13,210 bases of DNA. It comes from Larix sibirica. Taxonomy: Eukaryota > Streptophyta > Pinopsida > Pinales > Pinaceae. Of this stretch, positions 8,536-13,210 are shown one piece after another; positions within the stretch are counted from its first letter, which is position 1; each line of letters begins with the position of its first letter. The position numbers and the translations under genes are program-made. The notes under the pieces are model-generated. The model ran no database searches and was not told the DNA's origin. It saw only the letters and a list, made by a program, of their open reading frames with translations. Location: positions 9,952 through 23,161 of the forward strand of contig NWUY0300015133.1 in the NCBI GenBank assembly GCA_004151065.3, in the 5' to 3' direction.

Positions 8536-8940
8536 AAATACCCAGTTTCTAAGGAAATCCTTTATTTATTGTCCATATTATTATGAAATTCAAAGTATTA
8601 CTCTATTTGGTTCACCCATTAAAATACATATTTCATAAAACTTTCTTAATTCAATATTGGGAAACTAGATATCTTTAGGAACCCATCCATGATTAGCTCC
8701 AATATTAGATTTAAATCCATTTGAAATATGATTATTGGAGGAAGGAGGTTGTTCAACTTGAATCTTTGTATCATTATTTGCATGAGTTCCTCGGATCATA
8801 TTTTCACTTGTAGGGAGCCTCACTTATAGGGCAATTATTAGCATGCCATCCTAATGGATTTATGTAATTATTCCACCTTTTGTCTATCTTCTTTTCCATC
8901 CAATCTTTCAATTTTTTTTGTTTCCTTTTCATTGTCTTAT
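8536..8940 (-). pseudogene. Ty3/gypsy gag remnant
   Basis: Three overlapping minus-strand frames carry consecutive protein-like blocks: KRKQKKLKDWMEKKIDKRWN and LGWHANNCPISEAP (8938 to about 8806), then NMIRGTHANNDTKIQVEQPP to GANHGWVPKDI followed by a TAG and FPNIELRKF (about 8820-8637), then YVF-stop-WVNQIE-stop-YFEFHNNMDN (about 8636-8580). The last block has the W-x-x-Q-x-E-x-Y/F-F-x-x-H pattern of the retrotransposon gag core after a Pro-rich linker, as in plant Ty3/gypsy elements. At least two frameshifts and several stops (mostly TAG/TAA at Gln-like positions) are present. It reads away from the LTR at 9107-9470 in the right direction and spacing. The left edge merges into the LINE fragment. 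Confidence 0.5.
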
Positions 8941-9093
8941 TGAAAAAAACTAAAAGCAACCATTTTGAACATCGTACTATCAAATTCCGAAACTTGATTC
9001 CAAAATGTGGACACCTAGTTCCCTAAGTCTTCACTTTCTTAATGAGTCATGGATTAGCTTTCTGCGGGTTTTGTCGATGTAGAATTTTTTAAA
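8941..9093 (-). other. Gypsy leader/untranslated region
   Basis: Minus-strand sequence between the proposed primer-binding site and the recognisable gag blocks. A short stretch upstream of 8940 may be the start of gag in another frame, but it cannot be fixed. Confidence 0.35.
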
Positions 9094-9106
9094 CTATCCC
9101 TTGCCA
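9094..9106 (-). promoter_or_regulatory. Candidate primer-binding site of the gypsy element
   Basis: On the minus strand TGGCAAGGGATAG follows directly on the LTR end ...CCAACA. TGG is the complement of the CCA end of any tRNA. I cannot say which tRNA matches the rest. Confidence 0.35.
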
Positions 9107-9470
9107 TGTTGGAAAATATAATATTTACATAGAAATATTCTCTATTTTATATTTACCATGATTTTTAAATCACCTCAAGTAGATCTCCCATTCAAAATTT
9201 TATGAAAGTTTCAAGTTAACAAGCCTATTTAAGCCCTTATTTGGGAATTGTGGTCTTGGTTGAACTTCAACTTGTTAGAAATTCACCAATTGTCGACTCT
9301 TGTATTGCTACATTTTTTACACTGTGTACTTTGAGATGTTAACTTTAGGATCCTACTATTCCTATTCAGTTTGGACTTTGCAAGAGAAAGTTATGGTCAT
9401 GTTACTATAAATTGATGTTTTTTTCTGTATTTAGGAGATCATATTTGTGCAAACTATTCAATAGCCAACA
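9107..9470 (-). repeat. LTR of a Ty3/gypsy element (364 bp)
   Basis: Minus-strand ends are TGTTGG (9470-9465) and CCAACA (9112-9107), a perfect 6-base terminal inverted repeat. A TATA-like CTTAAATAGG lies within it (9233-9224), about two thirds along. Gag-like blocks follow downstream on the same strand. Only one copy is present. The outer edge coincides with the point where the leader of the second copia-like element stops, so this element may have inserted into that leader. Confidence 0.55.
9224..9233 (-). promoter_or_regulatory. TATA-like box in the gypsy LTR
   Basis: Minus strand CTTAAATAGG, preceded by a more GC-rich 'AAATAAGGG' stretch, is in the position expected for an LTR promoter. 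It is a sequence match only. Confidence 0.4.
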
Positions 9471-9756
9471 CTTCACTTCCATGTATGAAATTTGGTCCAT
9501 AGACACTCTAGTCTATATTGTTTTCAATTCATTCAGTGGTCCTCAATTTGGAGCTTTCTATCTTCCAATATAATTGTTTTACTGTGAATACTTGTTTAAG
9601 ACTAGTTTCATGACTAGCAAAAAAACCTAACTTCCACATTATGTAACTCCGAAAGTATAGAAAACCAGAATATAAAATTTTGATCCAATGTATTTCGTTA
9701 TTCCATCTATGCACCCTAAAAACATATCTCACTAAATATAACCTCGAGGATCTCTC
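9471..9756 (-). mobile_element. Leader of a second copia-like element
   Basis: Minus-strand sequence following the primer-binding site at 9757-9768, containing no gag start before it meets the gypsy LTR at 9470. A frame open over 9529-9813 (-) spans the primer-binding site and LTR, and so cannot be a normal protein of the element. Confidence 0.45.
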
Positions 9757-9768
9757 GCTCTGATCCCA
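9757..9768 (-). promoter_or_regulatory. Primer-binding site, initiator-Met tRNA type
   Basis: Minus strand TGGGATCAGAGC matches the usual TGGTATCAGAGC at 11 of 12 bases. A 2-base spacer (CT) separates it from the LTR end ...ACATAACA, as is common in plant LTR elements. Confidence 0.7.
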
Positions 9769-9770
9769 AG

Positions 9771-10130
9771 TGTTATGTACCAAATACCACAAATAGTATA
9801 GGAATATAAACAATAAGTAAGTTTACACCTTGATAATGATAATGATTCAATGACTAAGAAGCCTCTCCAAGGGGGAAACCTCCTATTAAAATATATTAAA
9901 TGCACAAGACGAGATGCATATACAAATGAATCTCCTTTATTATAAATAACACATAAATAAAGGCTGATATATCTTACACTCCATGCCAACATAACTATTA
10001 CTAGAATGATCATTAGTGCCCTAATAGTGAAACTATAAACAAAATAATGGATAGGTTTTCAAGTATATTTCGCTTCCAACTCGCATATTCTCCTAACAAC
10101 CAACTATTGTTTTCTAACTTAACTCCAACA
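9771..10130 (-). repeat. Copia-like LTR (360 bp)
   Basis: The minus-strand LTR starts TGTTGGAG (10130-10123) and ends ACATAACA (9778-9771), with TG...CA termini. The inner end is fixed by the primer-binding site. The outer end is chosen because TGTTGGAG is a typical copia start and gives a normal LTR length. It holds an AATAAA at 9941-9936 (minus) that could serve as polyadenylation signal. A 94-codon frame open over 9732-10013 lies inside the LTR and is not a gene. Confidence 0.6.
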
Positions 10131-10716
10131 ATATGAATTTCATTTTGGTGACATTGCCAAAATTCTTATAAACAAATCAACAAGCAAGCCATTGAAATGG
10201 ATGGAGAACTGGATTGTACCAACTAAGTTCAAGAATTACTAAATTACTAAATTTAAAATAAAGGAACAACTAGAAGAAGTTAAACAAATAGTCCAACAAG
10301 TAGCTAGTCACTCTACCAAGACAACACCTTGATTTAGTTTATTGTAAAAATAAAAGAATTAGATGGGCATAACAATATCTTCTCCTACAAGAAAAAATAT
10401 GAATTCGACTATTGTCATCAACACTAGGCATATAACAAGTATTGGTTGGACTGCATGAATAATCCACGTAATGCTCATAAGTGTGAAGAGACAACAAATA
10501 GCAAACTAAACCCCTTTTGTTACTGTAACCTAATCCCCATGATTTTCTGAAAAATGATGCGGCCCCTCCTTTCTTTTTTGAAGATGTCTTATGGTCTCTT
10601 GAAACTTGTTTGTTGACCTTTTAAGTTGTCCTCTTTCTTCAAGAAAAGTTGTCAGTTTTTCGGTTAAGGCAAACTTCTTTTTTGGTCAGCACTGGTCACA
10701 ATCTTTAATGTTAAAT
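10131..10716. other. No gene recognised; one Cys/His-rich open segment
   Basis: Plus-strand scraps include a Lys/Glu/Gln-rich helix (KEQLEEVKQIVQQ, about 10259-10297). A segment at about 10395-10525 reads YCHQH-stop-AYNKYWLDC, NNPRNAHKCEE and NPFCYCNL. This could be a wrecked zinc-knuckle region of a gag protein, but no CCHC spacing is intact. After 10560 the plus strand becomes pyrimidine-rich. No LTR edge or promoter could be fixed. Confidence 0.3.
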
Positions 10717-11215
10717 CTATCGTCGTTGCGCACCTTTTTATCTTACCTTTCGTCGACCAAGTGCGCACCTTTTTGACTTATCGCCCGTCGATCCATCGTA
10801 GCTTTTAACGCCATCGTCGCCGACCGTTGCGCAATCCTTTAGCTCATTTCTCGCCAACCGATCGCAGCGTTTGAGCATTTTTTACCCTCCGAATGTTGCT
10901 CACCTTTTTAGGTTTATCTCCGCCGACCTTTTTCACCGATCCCCGTCGCAGCACCTGGTCGCATTATTATCCACAAACCCTCCGACCGTTGCGCAAGTTT
11001 CTGTTTTAAAAAGGGCAGTCGATCATTGCACCACCCGCTTCGTCGTAGTCTTAAGGCTTAGGCTTGCCGATCGTTGCGCTGGAACTTGTCTTATTTTGTG
11101 TCGCCGGACGCCTTGCCAAGAACCTTGTTCTCCCCTCGTCGCAATCGTTTAGCTCTTTTCTCGTCGATCATGGTGCAAGAGTTAGGGTTTAGCCGTCGTT
11201 CTTCGATGCAATTTT
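10717..11215. repeat. CpG-rich degenerate minisatellite, ~33-bp units
   Basis: About 14 units of mostly 29-38 bases repeat the pattern C-CGTCG/CCGACC, then GTTGCGCA, then a T-rich block such as CCTTTTTA or CCTTTAGCTCATTTCTCG. The 'TGCGCA' or related core recurs at about 10727, 10762, 10827, 10894, 10989, 11074 and 11140, with spacings near 33-35 or twice that; some units are longer (up to about 47). CpG is abundant here, in contrast to the CpG-poor sequence to the left. The array ends about 140 bases before a TATA box. A 93-codon frame open across it (10871-11152) is a by-product of the repeats. Confidence 0.75.
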
Positions 11216-11352
11216 TCTTTTAGGGAAATGTGAAGGTATAGTAGGTGGGGGATTTATTTTTCCTCCGTGCGAACTTATGGGACTCCCCATCGAGCCCCGT
11301 GCACTGTTAATGTTCCCAATTGCCAACTTCGCGAGTCATAAGTGCTCATGGT

Positions 11353-11360
11353 TATAAATA
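11353..11360 (+). promoter_or_regulatory. TATA box of the downstream split gene
   Basis: TATAAATA in a GC-moderate context, 44 bases before the ATG at 11404. Transcription would be expected to start near 11385, giving a very short 5' UTR, or the ATG could lie close to the cap. It is the only strong TATA match between the minisatellite and the first exon. The sequence between repeat and TATA (11216-11352) has no ORF. Confidence 0.5.
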
Positions 11361-11403
11361 CATAACGGGGTTTTAGTTGTTTTCGTTCCATCTTTTGCAA
11401 AAA

Positions 11404-13210
11404 ATGAAAAGTGTCGTCAATCGCCATTGGAAGCATCAGACTGTCACTAGTCAGGGCACGCATAACAGTTCCAGCAACCTCTCCAGTGTTGACAGGTAGG
11501 TCCTATCGAACCCTTTTCCGTTTATGTTATCTGTTTGGGACCTCGAGTTAGCATTTCTCTCCTTTAAAACCGGTTCCGATTGTTCTCTTTCTAATGAAAG
11601 AGGGAAGCCCGAGCTCTTTGAAAAAACCAAAGCCCCTCGTGCTCCATAGAACCGAAAGAACTACTCCACCCTGACTTTAGTTTTACCCATGCCCGGTATC
11701 CCTGCAAGCATGATTCACGTGCTCTGCGTAGTCCATCGTAGTTGTCCTTTTGAGTTTGGTCAAGTGATGAACCCGGTATCCTCTAAGAAGTTTCCTGTCC
11801 TAATCTCCGCAAGCTCATTGTCCCTGAGCTTCACCAAAATCTTAAAACCCCGATAGTTAAGTTAACTGTGTGTTCAAGTTTCACCTTTCAACCAACTGAA
11901 GTTGTTTTGGTACCAAAGATGTCATAATGGGAGGTTTTCACACTATCGCTGTGTTTGTTGATCGTTTTCATGCACACACGCGTTCCTTTAAGCGTTCCCA
12001 TAAGTTTGTGTTCATTGTTGAACCCCGGTTGTTTGCATTTTTGGCTTTTCTTTCATAAATAGTTCATGCATTAAAAAAGGAAGTTTTGCTCGCCCCTCTA
12101 TTTGTTACTCAAAAGTTAGGCTCGCAGATGAGAAAACGATTGGTTTGCTTCAAAGCTTGTTTGCTTCCGTTGACATAGGCATTTCGTATTTTTGAAATTA
12201 TAAGATAATGCTGGTAGTACTTACTTGCTCGCTAGTTAGGATGATAAAATAAGGTTGATCGCAAAAAGCATTTGTTTTGTTTAAACCGCACTATTTGAAC
12301 TGCCGCATGAATAATTTTTTCATAAATGTTGATCTTCGTTGTTTTCAACTTTAATAGGCAGTTTTAATTGGAAGCTAGCATTCATGTCAATTCAAGTTCC
12401 ATTGTAATATCATGAATATGGACATTGTACCGCTAATAAGTAATTGACATCTTTCGTCTATCTCCTCATTGTCAACACAGGTCTGATATGCACAGGAGAT
12501 CTTCCAGGAAGAAAGCCAGACAAGTCGAGTCGGATTCAAACGTAGAAATCATGTTAGACACCTCGCTTGAGACAATGTACGGTGACACAAAGGCCATTAC
12601 AGGAGCTTCCCCAGAATATCAATGGGGCGAGTTGTACATAGCTATTAGGGACCAAAGTTTCCCTGAAGCAACCTTGGAAGAAAGCATGGTTTATTTGAAC
12701 ATCAGGAGGTCTTGCCTCCACAAGGAAGCAACTCGTCCCGAGTTATTTCCATGCTTGGAAGTGATTGGTTGGATCCTACCCTAGGTGCATACTGTTTCCA
12801 TATTCATCAATGATGTCACCGGGATGAGTCTTGCATCCTTCACGCCAGACCATATCACGGCAGCCTACAAATTACCCATTCCAAAGACCTTTTTGAATGA
12901 CCAGTGGATATCGGGGTTAACAATGGACCCCTTGGAATGCGCCAAAAAGATGACTATTGTTGAAAAGCAGATAAGGCAAAGGATCAATGGAGAGTATGAG
13001 AGTGAGCATCTAAGGACTCCATACAGGCTCATCGCCCTGATGTTGAGTCGGGTTTTCGGTATGCCAAATGGAAACATATACAAACTCGGTTGGGTGCCAG
13101 TGATGGTCCACGTGGCCACGCATGGTACAATCTTCAACTAGTTTGATATCATCTCAGATAGTTTGGCCTCACAGATAACTGCTACGCAAGGGGGATTAAC
13201 CCAGAAGAAC
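11404..13210 (+). pseudogene. Split gene of unknown family, probably transposon-derived, 3'-partial
   Basis: Exon 1 is 11404-11495 (ATG; MKSVVNRHWKHQT onward) and exon 2 is 12481 to the window end. The donor 'GACAG|GTAGGT' and acceptor 'CAACACAG|G' join AG+G into an Arg codon and run straight into SDMHRRSSRKKARQVESD, a basic, possibly nuclear-localising segment. The rest is a globular-looking protein with acidic and aromatic stretches: EYQWGELYIAIRDQSF, INDVTGMSLASFTPDHITAA, YRLIALMLSRVFGMPNGNIY, LGWVPVMVHVATHGTIFN. Two in-frame TAG codons (12782-12784 and 13139-13141) break it; otherwise it is open for about 240 codons of exon 2, far beyond chance. The first TAG fits a lost CAG, the second a lost TGG or CAG. 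I recognise no named domain. The layout recalls the N-terminal ORF region of plant Ty3/gypsy or 'plant transposon protein' families, but that is an impression. Translation could also begin at the ATG at 12488. Confidence 0.6.
11496..12480 (+). other. Predicted 985-bp phase-2 intron
   Basis: The donor is GTAGGT. The acceptor follows a pyrimidine-rich tract ('tttcgtctatctcctcatt') and a branch-like CTAAT at 12434, about 45 bases upstream. The body is T-rich and stop-dense in all plus frames. A CCCGGTATCC word occurs twice (11692 and 11772) and a CACGTG at about 11716, without clear meaning. No gene is seen inside. Confidence 0.55.

Noticed and set aside
9529-10013. Two minus-strand frames of 93-94 codons
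   Set aside because: They lie in the LTR, primer-binding site and leader of a copia-like element; no gag-like residues are present.
10395-10525. Zinc-knuckle (CCHC) domain
   Set aside because: Cys and His residues are present but the C-x2-C-x4-H-x4-C spacing is not intact and a stop interrupts it.
10871-11152. 93-codon plus-strand frame rich in Arg, Cys and Leu
   Set aside because: It is produced by the CpG-rich minisatellite, whose units are not multiples of three and so would not encode a regular peptide.
10717-11215. Possible CRISPR-like array because of regularly spaced repeats
   Set aside because: Units are degenerate and contiguous with no unique spacers, and the context is a plant nuclear genome; it is a minisatellite.
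11909-11924. TGGTACCAAAGATG as a possible primer-binding site for the 3' element
   Set aside because: Only about 9 of 12 bases match the initiator-Met type and no LTR end (CA) precedes it; it lies within the predicted intron.
12865-13137. 90-codon minus-strand frame
   Set aside because: Shadow of exon 2 of the plus-strand split gene, which is supported by splice sites and a longer open frame.

Overview
The window looks like nuclear DNA of a seed plant, most likely a gymnosperm. It is AT-rich, with a small island of intact plant coding exons (a pectin methylesterase) beside about 11 kb of decayed, partly nested retroelements. The conifer call is an inference: it rests on the dense, old repeat content, long non-coding spans, and a fragment resembling a Penelope-like GIY-YIG element, a class known in plants mainly from conifers. 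One N is present (2202), so this is assembled sequence.

Layout. 1-883: non-coding, with a degenerate ~140-bp tandem repeat (495-803). 884-2030 (+): three exons of a plant pectinesterase that join in frame and carry the catalytic residues; the exons for the signal peptide and first part of the enzyme are not in the window. 2031-2590: 3' flank. 2590-5019 (+): a heavily decayed long reading frame. From 4133 on it is a convincing dead coiled-coil ORF whose internal stops are overwhelmingly TAG, as expected from decay of CAG codons. 5001-5209: two short tandem duplications. 5888-7413 (-): 5' part of a Ty1/copia retrotransposon (LTR, initiator-Met-type primer-binding site, broken gag). 7515-7784 (+): probable tail of a Penelope-like element. 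7995-8515 (-): L1-type LINE reverse-transcriptase fragment. 8536-9470 (-): 5' end of a Ty3/gypsy element (LTR and gag remains). 9471-10130 (-): leader, primer-binding site and LTR of a second copia-like element.

10717-13210 (+) has a different character. A CpG-rich minisatellite of roughly 33-bp units is followed by a TATA box, a short first exon with a good splice donor, a 985-bp intron with a good acceptor, and a long second exon running off the window. The product is a basic-N-terminus protein that I cannot name; its position in repeat DNA and its two in-frame TAG codons suggest a recently dead copy of a plant transposable-element ORF. This is the best candidate for something undescribed.

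There is no operon-like cooperation between genes. The pectinesterase would act alone in cell-wall remodelling; everything else is mobile-element debris of differing ages, with the 3' element apparently the youngest.
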